A DNA stretch of 64,000 nt from PMG-095 sp966250485 (GCA_966250485.1 CBINHN010000023.1:36810-100809), one strand, 5' to 3'; positions 16,302 to 24,666 are shown, counted from the stretch's first letter. Translations and numbers: made by a program. Notes: generated by a model from the letters alone, not told the origin.

Positions 16302-18322
16302 AAGCCGCTCGAGAGCGCCACCGCGACCTCGTGCGGCAGATCGAGAGCCACGACTACCGCTACTACGTGCTCGACGATCCCGCGATCAGCGATCGCGAAT
16401 ATGACGCCTTGTACGCCGAGCTGCGCGCGCTCGAAGCGGAGCACCCCGAGCTCGTCACACCGGACTCACCGACGCAGCGGGTCGCCGGCGCTCCGCGCGC
16501 CGAGCTGCGCAGCGTGACGCACGCGGTGCCGATGATGTCGCTCGACAACACCTACAGCGAGGCGGAGCTGCGTGACTTCGTGCGCCGCGTGGGTGACGGT
16601 CTGCGCGCTGGCAGCGAGCCGCGCTTTTGCGTCGAGCCCAAGCTCGACGGCGGCAGCATCGAGGTGCTGTATCGGGACGGTAAGCTGGTGGAGGGCTCGA
16701 CGCGCGGCGACGGCGTGCAAGGTGAGGAAATTACAGCGAATTTGCGCACGATTCGCTCTTTGCCGCTGAGCATCCCTTATACCGGGCCGCTCACCTTGCG
16801 CGCCGAAGTGGTGATTTTTCGGCGCGACCTCGAGCGCATCAACGCCGCGCGCCGCGAGCAGGGCGAGCCACCGTTCGCGAATCCGCGCAACGCGGCGGCG
16901 GGCAGCTTGCGCATGATCGATCCCAAGGTCGTCGCGGAGCGGCACCTGCGCGCGCTGGTCTGGCAGGTCATCGAGGGTCCCGCGCTGGCGTCGTCCCACT
17001 CGGCGGCGCTGGACATGCTGGCCGAGCTGGGCTTACCGACCCACCGTAAGCACCGCGTGTGCAGCAACGTGGAGGAGGTGCTCGCCGCCATCGCGGAGCT
17101 CGAGCGCGCGCGCAAGGACTACCCGTACGAGACGGACGGCGCGGTGATCAAGGTCGATGATTTCGCGCAGCAGGCCATCCTCGGCAGCACCGCGAAATTC
17201 CCGCGCTGGGCCATCGCCTACAAATTCGCGGCCGAGCGCGCGATGACGCGCGTAGAGAGCATCGAGGTGTGGGTCGGCCGCACTGGCACGCTCACGCCCG
17301 TGGCCGTGCTCACGCCGGTGCAGCTGGCGGGCACGACGGTGTCGCGCGCTTCGCTGCACAACGAGCGCATCGTGGGTCAGCTCGACGTTCGCATCGGCGA
17401 TCAGGTCAGCATCGAAAAGGCGGGCGAAATCATCCCGCAGGTGGTCGCGGTGCACGCCGAGCAGCGCAGCGGCGGTGAGACGGTGTTCCGCATGCCCGAG
17501 GCCTGCCCTTTCTGCGGCACGCCCGTGGTGCGCAGCGAGTCGGAGGTGGCGATCCGGTGTCCCAATCCGGTCTGCCCGGAGCAGGTGAAGGGCCGCATTT
17601 TCCACTACTCGCGGCGCTACGCGATGGACATCGACGGGCTCGGTGAGGTGCTCGTCAACGAGCTGGTCGGAAAGCGGCTCGTCTCTGACGTCGTCGAGCT
17701 GTACGACCTCAAGGCCGAGCAGCTCGCCGAGCTCGAGCGCATGGGTAAGAAGAGCGCCGAGAACGTGATCGAGGCGATCCGGCGCAGCAAAGAGCGGCCG
17801 CTGGATCGACTCATCACCGGCCTCGGCATCGAGCACGTGGGCCAAGTCGCCGCGCGCCAGCTCGCCGAAGCGGCGGGCTCGCTGGAGAACTTGTTGAGCT
17901 GGTCGCCCGAGCAGCTCGCCGAGCACCTCGACCGCATCCCCGGCTTCGGCCCGAAGATGGCCGAGAGCGTGCAGCGCTACTTGGCGGATCCCGGCTCGCG
18001 CGCGCTGCTGCGTCGCTTGCGCGATCACGGTGTGTCGCGCGCGCAGCCGCAGCACGCGGCGGTGACGGACGGGCCCGTCTCCGGTTACTCGTTTTGCGTG
18101 ACGGGCGTGCTCTCGCGCAAGCGCGAAGACGTGCACGCCGCCATACGGGCGGCGGGCGGCGAGGTGCACGAGAAGATGCGCGGCGGCACGAGCTTCCTCG
18201 TCGCCGGTGAAAAAGTGGGCGCGACCAAGCTACAAGCGGCCAAGAAGCACGGCGCGCGCGTCATCGATGAAGCGACGCTCGAGCGACTTCTCAGCGGCGA
18301 GCTCTCACCGCAGCCGAGCTGA
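16298..18322 (+). CDS. ligA: NAD-dependent DNA ligase
   Basis: A 674-residue ligase that seals nicks during replication and repair using NAD+. The N-terminal Ia domain carries HDYRYYVLDDPAISDREYD. The adenylation motif EPKLDG places the catalytic Lys at residue 115, the same number as in E. coli LigA. An OB fold and the four-Cys zinc finger (CPFCGTP, then CPNPVCPEQ) follow, then helix-hairpin-helix repeats (GLGIEHVGQVAARQLAEA, IPGFGPKMAESV) and a C-terminal BRCT domain starting at VSGYSFCVTGVLSRKREDV. GTG 16298 has AAAGGA 7 nt upstream and gives standard length. The next gene starts 1 nt after its stop. Confidence 0.96.
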   Translation: MKAARERHRDLVRQIESHDYRYYVLDDPAISDREYDALYAELRALEAEHPELVTPDSPTQRVAGAPRAELRSVTHAVPMMSLDNTYSEAELRDFVRRVGDGLRAGSEPRFCVEPKLDGGSIEVLYRDGKLVEGSTRGDGVQGEEITANLRTIRSLPLSIPYTGPLTLRAEVVIFRRDLERINAARREQGEPPFANPRNAAAGSLRMIDPKVVAERHLRALVWQVIEGPALASSHSAALDMLAELGLPTHRKHRVCSNVEEVLAAIAELERARKDYPYETDGAVIKVDDFAQQAILGSTAKFPRWAIAYKFAAERAMTRVESIEVWVGRTGTLTPVAVLTPVQLAGTTVSRASLHNERIVGQLDVRIGDQVSIEKAGEIIPQVVAVHAEQRSGGETVFRMPEACPFCGTPVVRSESEVAIRCPNPVCPEQVKGRIFHYSRRYAMDIDGLGEVLVNELVGKRLVSDVVELYDLKAEQLAELERMGKKSAENVIEAIRRSKERPLDRLITGLGIEHVGQVAARQLAEAAGSLENLLSWSPEQLAEHLDRIPGFGPKMAESVQRYLADPGSRALLRRLRDHGVSRAQPQHAAVTDGPVSGYSFCVTGVLSRKREDVHAAIRAAGGEVHEKMRGGTSFLVAGEKVGATKLQAAKKHGARVIDEATLERLLSGELSPQPS

Positions 18323-18323
18323 C

Positions 18324-19247
18324 GTGCAGCCGCAGAGCTTACTCGACGCGGAGCAGGCCGCTGAGCGGCCGCGCTTTTCCTTGCTCACGATCCGCGTCGC
18401 GGCGGCGTTCGCCTCCATCGCGGCGATCGCCATCGTGCTCCAGCTCGCGGCGCTGGAGCGCACGCCGCCGCTGCGCTGCCCAGCGGGGCTGGTGTTGTCG
18501 GGCGGCCGCTGCTGCGGCGGCGGACAAGCGTTGGTCGCCGGCCACTGCGAGGGTCACGTCGCGAGCTGCGCCGAGGAGCAGGGCGCGTTCGAGGGCGAGG
18601 GCTTTTTGCCGGGCTGCGTGTTCGACGCCGAGCCCGTGGCGCTGCCGGCAGGGAAGCTGCCGCCCGGCGCCGCCGATTGGCAGCTCGACGCCGCCAAGAG
18701 CACGCTCCAGATCGCGCCCTTCGAGATCGATCGCGGTGAGGTGACGGTGCTCAGGTACGCGCAGTGCATTCAAGCCGACGCCTGCGAAAAGGTGGCGCTC
18801 GAGCGCGAGCCGGGTCTGCCCATGGTCGGGGTTTCAGCGCGGGAGGCGGAGCGCTTCTGCGCCTTCGCGGGCGGTCGTCTCCCGACCTCGGCGGAGTGGC
18901 GCTACGCGGCGAGCGGCAGCGAAGGGCGTCGCTTTCCGTGGGGCTTCACCGGCCTGGTGTGCCGGCGCGCGAGCTTTGGGCTGTTGAACGGCCCGTGCAG
19001 CACTGAAGGCAGCGGGCCAGATCTGGTCGGCGCGCGCCCCGACGGCCGCACCGCAGCGGGCATCGTGGATCTCTCCGGCAACGTCGCGGAGTGGACGCGC
19101 GATCCCGACGGCCGTTATCGCGCGCGCGGTGGCTCCTTTCGCTCGCGCGTCGCCGCGGAGCTGATGGCCGCCGCAGTGGAGGTGCCGCCCGAGCGCGCGC
19201 GGCACGTGGGCTTCCGCTGCGTGTACCCCGCGCGCAGCGCGCGCTGA
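18324..19247 (+). CDS. Membrane-anchored formylglycine-generating-enzyme (sulfatase-modifying factor) domain protein
   Basis: A 307-residue protein starting at a GTG one base after the ligA stop, so it is probably translationally coupled. A membrane helix lies at ~residues 20-45 (FSLLTIRVAAAFASIAAIAIVL). A short Cys-rich segment follows (RCPAGLVLSGGRCCGG, HCEGHVASC, GCVFD), then an FGE-sulfatase (PF03781) domain with FEIDRGEVTVLRYAQC, GRLPTSAEWRYAASG, RRFPWGF, DLSGNVAEWTRD, RARGGSFRSR and a terminal GFRCVYP. Many myxobacterial proteins of this kind are not true FGEs but C-type-lectin-fold accessory domains linked to signalling. The paired catalytic Cys of genuine FGE is not evident, so enzymatic activity is doubtful. 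Confidence 0.82.
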   Translation: MQPQSLLDAEQAAERPRFSLLTIRVAAAFASIAAIAIVLQLAALERTPPLRCPAGLVLSGGRCCGGGQALVAGHCEGHVASCAEEQGAFEGEGFLPGCVFDAEPVALPAGKLPPGAADWQLDAAKSTLQIAPFEIDRGEVTVLRYAQCIQADACEKVALEREPGLPMVGVSAREAERFCAFAGGRLPTSAEWRYAASGSEGRRFPWGFTGLVCRRASFGLLNGPCSTEGSGPDLVGARPDGRTAAGIVDLSGNVAEWTRDPDGRYRARGGSFRSRVAAELMAAAVEVPPERARHVGFRCVYPARSAR

Positions 19248-19261
19248 AACGCTGCGCGCGG
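19228..19261. terminator. GC-rich hairpin spanning the stop codon of the FGE-domain gene
   Basis: Perfect 12-bp stem CCGCGCGCAGCG (19228-19239) and CGCTGCGCGCGG (19250-19261) with a 10-nt loop containing the TGA stop (19245-19247). The location between convergent genes suits termination, though no T-tract follows. Confidence 0.45.
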
Positions 19262-19336
19262 AGCCGGGGAGCTCAAAGCCACCAGCCCGCAGCGCCCGCG
19301 CAAAGCTCGCGTTGACGCTCGCGCGCTGACAGCTCG

Positions 19337-20038
19337 CTATTGCGTTTCGCGGCCGCCCGGGGGCAAGCCGTACGCTGGTGCCGCGCCATAGAGCGCAACG
19401 AAGCCGCCGATGTTGCTGCCGCCAGTGTTGGTGGTTCCGCCGCTCGTCGCGCCGCCCGCGCCGCCATCGTCGGCGCCGCCGTCGCTCACGCCGCCTGCGC
19501 CCGCCTCGCCCGCGCTTCCGCCGGCGGCGCTGCCCGCAGCTCCGCTCGCGCCGCCGCTCGACTCGCCGGCAGACGCGCCGCCGCTTCCCGTGCGCCCGCC
19601 GCGCGCGGCTCTGCCACCGCTCGATTCGCCGGCAGACGCGCCGCCGCTTCCCGTGCGCCCGCCGCGCGCGGCTCTGCCGCCGGTCGCCGGAGCTCCGCCC
19701 TGATTGGTGACGCCGCCCGCGGGCGGCGCGCCGTACACCGGCTGTGGGCTGAAGCCGCCTTCGGACAGCGAGCCGCCGTTGCTCGGTTGACCCCCCGACA
19801 ACGTACCGCCCATGCCCGTAGTGCCGCCGTTCGGACCATCACTCGTGCTGCCGCCGCAGTTGATGGCGCCGACCAGCGTGGCGCCGAACGCGAACGTCGC
19901 CGCGCGACTCAGCCGCTCACGCGGGAGGCGCGGCTCCGGAACGGCGCTCAGCGCGAGCGGCGCGTCGCAGAACGGGCACGCGCTTTCGGTCTTGCGAACG
20001 TGGCGATCACAGCTCGGACAAGGCACCAGTTGAGTCAT
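19337..20038 (-). CDS. Zinc-ribbon, Gly-rich membrane-linked protein co-transcribed with a radical SAM enzyme
   Basis: A 233-residue protein. Residues 7-24 form a zinc ribbon (CPSC, 10 residues, CPFC). A single hydrophobic segment follows at ~45-60 (RAATFAFGATLVGAINCGG), which ends in Cys and could also act as an internal lipobox-like anchor. The rest is Gly/Ser/Ala low-complexity sequence with a perfect 21-residue duplication. Two clusters are distinct from the low complexity: PVYGAPPAGG near the middle and the C-terminal VALYGAAPAYGLPPGGRETQ, giving three YGxPP-like motifs. It starts 11 nt after the radical SAM/SPASM gene with its own GGAG, so the two are one operon. It may be the enzyme's substrate (inference) or an unrelated surface protein. 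Confidence 0.65.
   Translation of the reverse strand: MTQLVPCPSCDRHVRKTESACPFCDAPLALSAVPEPRLPRERLSRAATFAFGATLVGAINCGGSTSDGPNGGTTGMGGTLSGGQPSNGGSLSEGGFSPQPVYGAPPAGGVTNQGGAPATGGRAARGGRTGSGGASAGESSGGRAARGGRTGSGGASAGESSGGASGAAGSAAGGSAGEAGAGGVSDGGADDGGAGGATSGGTTNTGGSNIGGFVALYGAAPAYGLPPGGRETQ
19556..19681. repeat. 63-bp tandem duplication (two copies) inside the Gly-rich gene
   Basis: Copies at 19556-19618 and 19619-19681 differ at only two positions and encode an exact 21-residue duplication (GGRAARGG... to ...AGESS). The near-identity implies a recent in-frame slippage or unequal recombination event. Confidence 0.9.
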
Positions 20039-20049
20039 CTGCGCTCCAG

Positions 20050-21351
20050 CTAGCTCTCGGGCGAAGAAAGACGCGGATCGTCCTCCACCACAATCTCGAA
20101 CTCAGAATAATCGAAGGGAGTGCCCGCCGCCATCGCGACCTGTCGCAGTCGCTCACGCTTTCCCTGGCGTTGCATCTCCAGCGCGCGGTGGTGGCAGTAC
20201 GGGTTATTTCCTGGCTTCCGGAAAAATACGAAGCCGGTCCAGGTGCAGCCCGCCATGCACGTCTCCGCGTAGTAGCAGGTGCGACAGAAACCCCATAAAT
20301 CCGCGACTCCACGATCGCGCACGTAGCGCAGCGGCTTCGAGCGCTCCCAGATGTCTTTCAAGGACGCGTCGCGGATGTTGCCGCCGGTCCAGGCGTCCGT
20401 GGGCAACGAAGGACAGCCTTTGATGCTGCCGTCCGCTTCGATGCCGAGCGTCGAGCAACCCGCGCCACAGGAGGCCATGTGCCCGCGCGGCATGCCGCCG
20501 CGCAGCAGCGACTCGTACGGCCCGAAATAACCGATGTTGTTGCCCGGCCAGATGCGCACGCCGCGCTCCCGGGCGCGCTTTTGGAGCTCGCCCAGCAGCG
20601 GGAACAGCTCGAGCAGATCATACGGCTGCAGCAGCACATCCGGCTCGTCCGCGGCGCGGCCCATCGGCACCGTGAGCTGGATTTGCCAGCTGTGCGCGCC
20701 CGCGTCCGCGAGCAGCTCCAGCAGCTCCGGGAGCTCCGGCATGCTGAGTCGGTTGATCTGCGTATTGGTGCTCACGCCCACGCCCGCGGCGCGCAAGTGG
20801 CGCATCGCGTCGAGCGCCGCGTCGAAGGAGCCGCTCACGCCGCGCAGGCGATCGTGCGTCGCACGCAAGCCGTCGAGTGAGACGCTGGCGCTCTCGAGCC
20901 CAGCGGCTCTGGCTATGCGCGCGCGCTCCGCGTCGATGCCGCGGCCGCCGGTCGTCATCGTCGCCGACATCCCCAGGCGCGAGATTTCGCGCAGGATCTC
21001 GGTCCAGTCGTCGCGCAGGTACGCTTCACCGCCGATCAGCGTCACTTCTTTCACGCCGAGCGCGTGCATTTGCCGCACGAGGTCGAGGCACTCTTCCGTA
21101 GAGAGCTCGTCGCTGCGCTCGTGGCCGGCGCGCGAGCCGCAATGACGACACGCCAGATCGCAGCGCAGCGTGATCTCCCAAACCGCGTAGATGGGGCGCC
21201 AGCCGCGATCGACGTCGCGCGCTTCGGGCGCCAGCGGCAGCCCGCGCTGCGCCAGCGGCGCGCTCGGCGCGATCGGGAGCGAACGCGGACGAGGCCGCGC
21301 GAGCAGCGCGCGCCGCTCGTCGGGCGGCAGTGGATCGCGACCCCGTACCAT
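20050..21351 (-). CDS. Radical SAM/SPASM-domain protein (putative peptide-modifying enzyme)
   Basis: A 433-residue enzyme. The N-terminal ~50 residues are basic/Pro-rich. The radical SAM [4Fe-4S] motif CDLACRHC has Cys at 64, 68 and 71, followed by GGEAYLRDDW (the SAM-binding GGE) and SVSLDGLRATHDRLRG. From ~residue 290 a SPASM/twitch region has many Cys: MASCGAGCSTLGIEADGSIKGCPS, CRTCYYAETCMAGCTW, and YCHHRALE near the end. SPASM proteins typically modify ribosomally made peptides or proteins using auxiliary clusters, although some act in cofactor (PQQ, mycofactocin) synthesis. The gene has TAAGCT 6 nt before its ATG. The co-transcribed downstream gene is the obvious candidate partner. Confidence 0.88.
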   Translation of the reverse strand: MVRGRDPLPPDERRALLARPRPRSLPIAPSAPLAQRGLPLAPEARDVDRGWRPIYAVWEITLRCDLACRHCGSRAGHERSDELSTEECLDLVRQMHALGVKEVTLIGGEAYLRDDWTEILREISRLGMSATMTTGGRGIDAERARIARAAGLESASVSLDGLRATHDRLRGVSGSFDAALDAMRHLRAAGVGVSTNTQINRLSMPELPELLELLADAGAHSWQIQLTVPMGRAADEPDVLLQPYDLLELFPLLGELQKRARERGVRIWPGNNIGYFGPYESLLRGGMPRGHMASCGAGCSTLGIEADGSIKGCPSLPTDAWTGGNIRDASLKDIWERSKPLRYVRDRGVADLWGFCRTCYYAETCMAGCTWTGFVFFRKPGNNPYCHHRALEMQRQGKRERLRQVAMAAGTPFDYSEFEIVVEDDPRLSSPES

Positions 21352-21357
21352 CCCCGT

Positions 21358-21363
21358 AGCTTA
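21358..21363 (-). promoter_or_regulatory. TAAGCT -10-like box 6 nt before the radical SAM start
   Basis: On the minus strand TAAGCT, then ACGGGG, then ATG 21351. This is the same hexamer and spacing as the SDR gene at 4840. Confidence 0.4.
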
Positions 21364-21415
21364 GCTGTTTTCCGCGCCGCTGCCGAAGGCGCGCGCGCGA
21401 CGCCGCGCGGCGCGC

Positions 21416-21922
21416 CTATTTGCGACGGCGGGTTTTTGCAGCGGAGGCGCGCTGCTTGGCCCGCGCTGCTTGGCGCTTCGGCTTGCTGCGCGCGCTGACG
21501 CTCTGCGTCTTGGCCGCGCGCTGGGCGCGCCTGGCCGGGCTCGCGAGCGGCTTCTTGCTGGCCTTGCCGCGCGCTGCCAGCTTCTTCACCAGGCGCTGTA
21601 CCTCCGCGTGCCGCGCGCTGCCCTCCGCGCTAGAGCTCGCGGACGCGGCGTCTTCACGCGCGCTCTGCAACGCCACGGCGTAGAGCTCGAGCGCGTCCGC
21701 GCTGCGCTTGGCGTAAATGCGGTCCGCGATGGCCTCGATCGGCGAATAGCGGATCACCGGCTCTTTCAAGCACAGCGCGTAGTCAGCGGCCTCGTCGAAG
21801 CGATGCTGCTTGAACAGCAGGAACAGGGCGCGGCGCAGCGCCTTGACCACGGAGTTCGGATTGTCCGGATAGGCGCTCATCACCGGAAACACCAGCGTGC
21901 GGTTTCCGCGTACGAGCGTCAA
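21416..21922 (-). CDS. Uncharacterised protein with histone H1-like basic tail
   Basis: A 168-residue protein (TTG start at 21922; an ATG at 21880, MSAYPDNPN, is a reasonable alternative giving 154 residues). Residues ~20-100 look helical (NSVVKALRRALFLLFKQHRFDEAADYALCL). The last ~60 residues are dominated by Lys, Arg, Ala and Ser (KASKKPLASPARRAQRAAK, KPKRQAARAKQRAS, TRRRK), as in histone H1-like or AlgP-like nucleic-acid-binding tails. No family recognised. It lies 14 nt downstream of the 21937-22656 gene on the same strand, so they probably form an operon. Confidence 0.55.
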   Translation of the reverse strand: MTLVRGNRTLVFPVMSAYPDNPNSVVKALRRALFLLFKQHRFDEAADYALCLKEPVIRYSPIEAIADRIYAKRSADALELYAVALQSAREDAASASSSAEGSARHAEVQRLVKKLAARGKASKKPLASPARRAQRAAKTQSVSARSKPKRQAARAKQRASAAKTRRRK

Positions 21923-21936
21923 TCATCGAGTTCTCG

Positions 21937-22656
21937 TCACGCGGCGTCGCGCATGCCGAAAGCGGCCACGCCGTCCGCGCGCAGGCGCTTGCGCAAGGTG
22001 TCGGCGGCTGTAGGCGCCGCGCCGAGCAGAGCGGCGAGAAGCGCCGCGGCCCACTCGTCGAGCGTCTTTTCGCCGCAGGCGCCGAAGTCGGGCGAGCTCT
22101 CGCACAGCACGCTCTGCCAGGCGCGCGCGGTGTTCACGAAGCGTGGCGAAGCGGAGCCGTCGGCGTTCAGGTAGCCCGCCTTGCGCAGCGCGCGCTGCGC
22201 GTCGGCGTCGAAGTGCGCGGCGCAGAGGCGCGCCTCGCCGAGCAACGTCGGCAGCTCGGCCGCGACGCGCGTCGCGCCCGCTTCCAGCGCCGCGCGCACC
22301 ATCGCGTTCACGAAGCGCTCGAACGCCGTCTCCGGTAGCACCGGCGCGCTGACCGCCGCGGGCGCGGCCGCGCGCGCTTTCGCCGGCTGGTTGGGGGCCG
22401 ACTCGCGCAGCGTCGGCGCCTCGACGAGCCGCACTGCGCTGGGCTGACCGCCCACGGCGCTCGGCGTCGCCGGCTCCTTCGCCGGGCGGAACAGCTGCCC
22501 CTGCGTGTGCGCGCTGGGCGGCGCGCACGGCGTGTCGCAAAACCAGGTCGCGCCCGCGGACAGCGCGGGATTATCGTGTGGGAACTCGCTAGCGAAGCTG
22601 GGCTGATACACGGCGATGCGAACGAAAGCGTAGGGTGGCCGCCGTGCTCCGGCCAA
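21937..22656 (-). CDS. Uncharacterised protein
   Basis: A 239-residue frame beginning at TTG 22656. The first ~100 residues are Pro/Ala-rich with two cysteines (WFCDTPCAPPSAH), and the remaining ~130 form a predicted helical domain (FERFVNAMVRAALEAGATRVAAELPTLLGEARL, ADAQRALRKAGYLN, TLDEWAAALLAALLG). No recognised family, signal peptide or membrane segment. The real start may be internal. Coding potential is supported by the strongly GC-biased third positions and by the tight spacing to the next gene on the same strand. Confidence 0.5.
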   Translation of the reverse strand: MAGARRPPYAFVRIAVYQPSFASEFPHDNPALSAGATWFCDTPCAPPSAHTQGQLFRPAKEPATPSAVGGQPSAVRLVEAPTLRESAPNQPAKARAAAPAAVSAPVLPETAFERFVNAMVRAALEAGATRVAAELPTLLGEARLCAAHFDADAQRALRKAGYLNADGSASPRFVNTARAWQSVLCESSPDFGACGEKTLDEWAAALLAALLGAAPTAADTLRKRLRADGVAAFGMRDAA

Positions 22657-22783
22657 GAAACGCGGCGACGCGCCCAGCGCGCGTCGTGCCCCGCGCGCGC
22701 TTACGGTGAAGCGAACGCCACGCGCGTATTTGCTGGCCAGTTGGCCAGCGTTCGACCTCGCCGTGATGGGCTCCCGACAGTGC

Positions 22784-22789
22784 TATTCT
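22784..22789 (+). promoter_or_regulatory. TATTCT -10-like box 6 nt before a lipoprotein start
   Basis: TGCTATTCTCG places TATTCT 6 nt upstream of GTG 22796, matching the leaderless pattern and resembling TGCTAGACTCG at two other starts. Confidence 0.4.
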
Positions 22790-22795
22790 CGCGCC

Positions 22796-23326
22796 GTGCG
22801 CCTCACCGCGTGTCTCAGCCTCCTCGCCGCGTGCAGCTGCACGCCGGCCGAGCCTCCGAGCTGGCCGCAGGGGGGGGCGCCGCTGGTCATCGCGCCCGCG
22901 CGTTGGGACAGCGGCAGCGACGTGGTGGAGATTCGCGCGGACGGCAGCGTGTCGCTCGACGGTGACACGGTGTTCATCCTCGACCGCGTCGGCCGCATCG
23001 AGAACGACGACTACGAGCCGGTCGCGATCCTGCTGCCCGACGGGCGCCTGATCGGCACCGACGATCGCCCGCTCGGCCAGGTGGGGGTCACCAACGCCGC
23101 GCCGCCCTGGTCGGCGAACGCGTGGCTGGCCGTGTTGCCGGACGGCAACGTGGTGGCGTTCGGCGCCGAGGGTGAGCGCGTCTCGTTCGGGCGCTGGCAA
23201 GGCTGCAACGGGGCCGCGCTGCGCACCTGCACGCTCGTGACGCACCTGCTGACGCTGCGCCAGGCGCACAGTCATCGCAGCGGCGTGGGCGTCGGAATCG
23301 GTGTCGGCGTCGGCATCGGTTTCTGA
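22796..23326 (+). CDS. Small lipoprotein with Gly/Val/Ile C-terminal tail
   Basis: A 176-residue predicted lipoprotein starting at GTG 22796 (VRLTACLSLLAAC). The lipobox LLAAC follows directly on a very short signal peptide, which supports this start over the ATG at 22766. The ~130-residue body has beta-strand-like repeats with Asp/Gly turns (VVEIRADGSVSLDGDTVFILD, AILLPDGRLIGTDDRP, WLAVLPDGNVVAFGAEG), suggestive of a small beta-propeller-like or immunoglobulin-like fold. The C-terminus is a curious run of alternating Gly-Val/Gly-Ile dipeptides ending in Phe. No named family. Confidence 0.65.
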   Translation: MRLTACLSLLAACSCTPAEPPSWPQGGAPLVIAPARWDSGSDVVEIRADGSVSLDGDTVFILDRVGRIENDDYEPVAILLPDGRLIGTDDRPLGQVGVTNAAPPWSANAWLAVLPDGNVVAFGAEGERVSFGRWQGCNGAALRTCTLVTHLLTLRQAHSHRSGVGVGIGVGVGIGF

Positions 23327-23356
23327 TTACAACCCGACTCCTCAAGGAAGAAGCGA

Positions 23357-24664
23357 ATGCTCGACCCTCGCTATGTCGCTGAACACACCGAAGAAGTGCG
23401 GACCGCGCTCGCGCGCCGCTCGGCCGAAGCCGCGCGCCAGCTCGACGCCGTGGGCCCGACCTTGCTGCGCCGCCGTGAGCTCATCGTGAAGACGGAGGCG
23501 CTACAGAAGGAGCGCAACGCCAAGAGCGAGGAGATGGCGAAGCTCGCGAAGAGCGGAGATCAGGCCACCATGGCCGCGCGCCGCGAAGCGTTGAAGGCGC
23601 TCTCGGAGCAGGTCAAGACCCTCGAGAGCGAGCTCGCCGCGGTGGAGCTCGAGGTCGAAGAGCAGCTGCTCGCCATCCCGAACGTGCCGCACCCGAGCGT
23701 GCCGGTCGGCGCTACGGAAGAAGAAAATCCGGTCCTGCGCACGTGGGGTGAGAAGCCGCGCTTCAGCTTCGCTCCCAAGCCGCACTGGGAGGTCGGCGAG
23801 CGGCTCGGGATTTTGGATTTCGAGCGCGCCGCCAAGCTCTCCGGCGCGCGCTTCGCGGTGCTGTGGGGCCTCGGCGCGCGGCTCGAGCGCGCGCTGATCG
23901 CGTTCATGCTCGACCTGCACACGCGCGAGCACGGCTACACGGAGGTGTATCCGCCGTTCCTCGTGCGCGCCGAGGCGCTGCGCGGCACCGGGCAGCTCCC
24001 CAAATTCGAGCAGGATTTGTTCAAGACGCGGCGCTCGGATCCGAACGACGGCGACGCGCTCTATCTGATCCCCACGGCTGAGGTGCCGGTCACCAACCTG
24101 CACGCCGACGAGATCCTCGACGGCGCCGCGCTGCCGCTCGCGTACTGCGCGTACACGCCGTGCTTTCGCAGCGAGGCGGGCTCCTACGGCAAGGACGTGC
24201 GCGGCATGATCCGCCAACACCAGTTCGACAAGGTCGAGCTGGTCCGCTTCGTGCGCCCGGAAGACTCGCTGGCCGAGCTCGAGCGGCTCACCGCGCACGC
24301 CGAAGAGGTGCTGAAGCGGCTGCGGCTCCATTACCGCGTGGTCGAGCACGTGGCGCCCGATCTCGGCGGCGCCGCCACCAAGGGCTACGATCTCGAGGTG
24401 TGGCTGCCCTCGCAGGACGCCTATCGCGAGATCTCGAGCTGCTCCACGTTCGCCGACTATCAGGCGCGTCGCGCCAAGATTCGCTACCGCGCGGAGCCGA
24501 AGGCGAAGCCGCGGCTGGTGCACACCCTGAACGGCTCGGCGCTGGCCATCGGCCGCACCTGGCTCGCGATCCTCGAGCAGTATCAGAACGCCGACGGCAG
24601 CGTGGACGTGCCCGAGGCGCTCCGGCCCTTCATGGGCGTGGAGCGGCTCGAGCCGCCACGCTGA
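23357..24664 (+). CDS. serS: Seryl-tRNA synthetase
   Basis: A 435-residue class II aminoacyl-tRNA synthetase that charges tRNA-Ser (and tRNA-Sec where present). An N-terminal antiparallel coiled coil (~residues 25-100, rich in Lys, Glu and Ala) binds the tRNA long variable arm. The class II motif 2 region reads FRSEAGSYGKDVRGMIRQHQF with the active-site Arg, and motif 3 is GRTWLAILEQYQN. The serine-binding TAEVPVTN segment is also present. ATG 23357 is preceded by AAGGAAGAAG, a good ribosome-binding site. Full length, no anomaly. Confidence 0.96.
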   Translation: MLDPRYVAEHTEEVRTALARRSAEAARQLDAVGPTLLRRRELIVKTEALQKERNAKSEEMAKLAKSGDQATMAARREALKALSEQVKTLESELAAVELEVEEQLLAIPNVPHPSVPVGATEEENPVLRTWGEKPRFSFAPKPHWEVGERLGILDFERAAKLSGARFAVLWGLGARLERALIAFMLDLHTREHGYTEVYPPFLVRAEALRGTGQLPKFEQDLFKTRRSDPNDGDALYLIPTAEVPVTNLHADEILDGAALPLAYCAYTPCFRSEAGSYGKDVRGMIRQHQFDKVELVRFVRPEDSLAELERLTAHAEEVLKRLRLHYRVVEHVAPDLGGAATKGYDLEVWLPSQDAYREISSCSTFADYQARRAKIRYRAEPKAKPRLVHTLNGSALAIGRTWLAILEQYQNADGSVDVPEALRPFMGVERLEPPR

Positions 24665-24666
24665 GC

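Noticed and set aside
18207..18323. N-terminal extension of the FGE-domain protein into ligA
   Set aside because: It would overlap the BRCT domain of ligA; GTG 18324 one base after the ligA stop is the natural start.
18324..19247. Genuine formylglycine-generating enzyme activity for the SUMF domain protein
   Set aside because: The paired active-site Cys of true FGE is not visible, and there is no sulfatase gene nearby; only the domain name is supported.
22657..22795. Possible tRNA or small RNA in the gap between 22657 and 22795
   Set aside because: No cloverleaf or conserved tRNA arms could be drawn; none of the intergenic gaps in the window gives a tRNA by eye.
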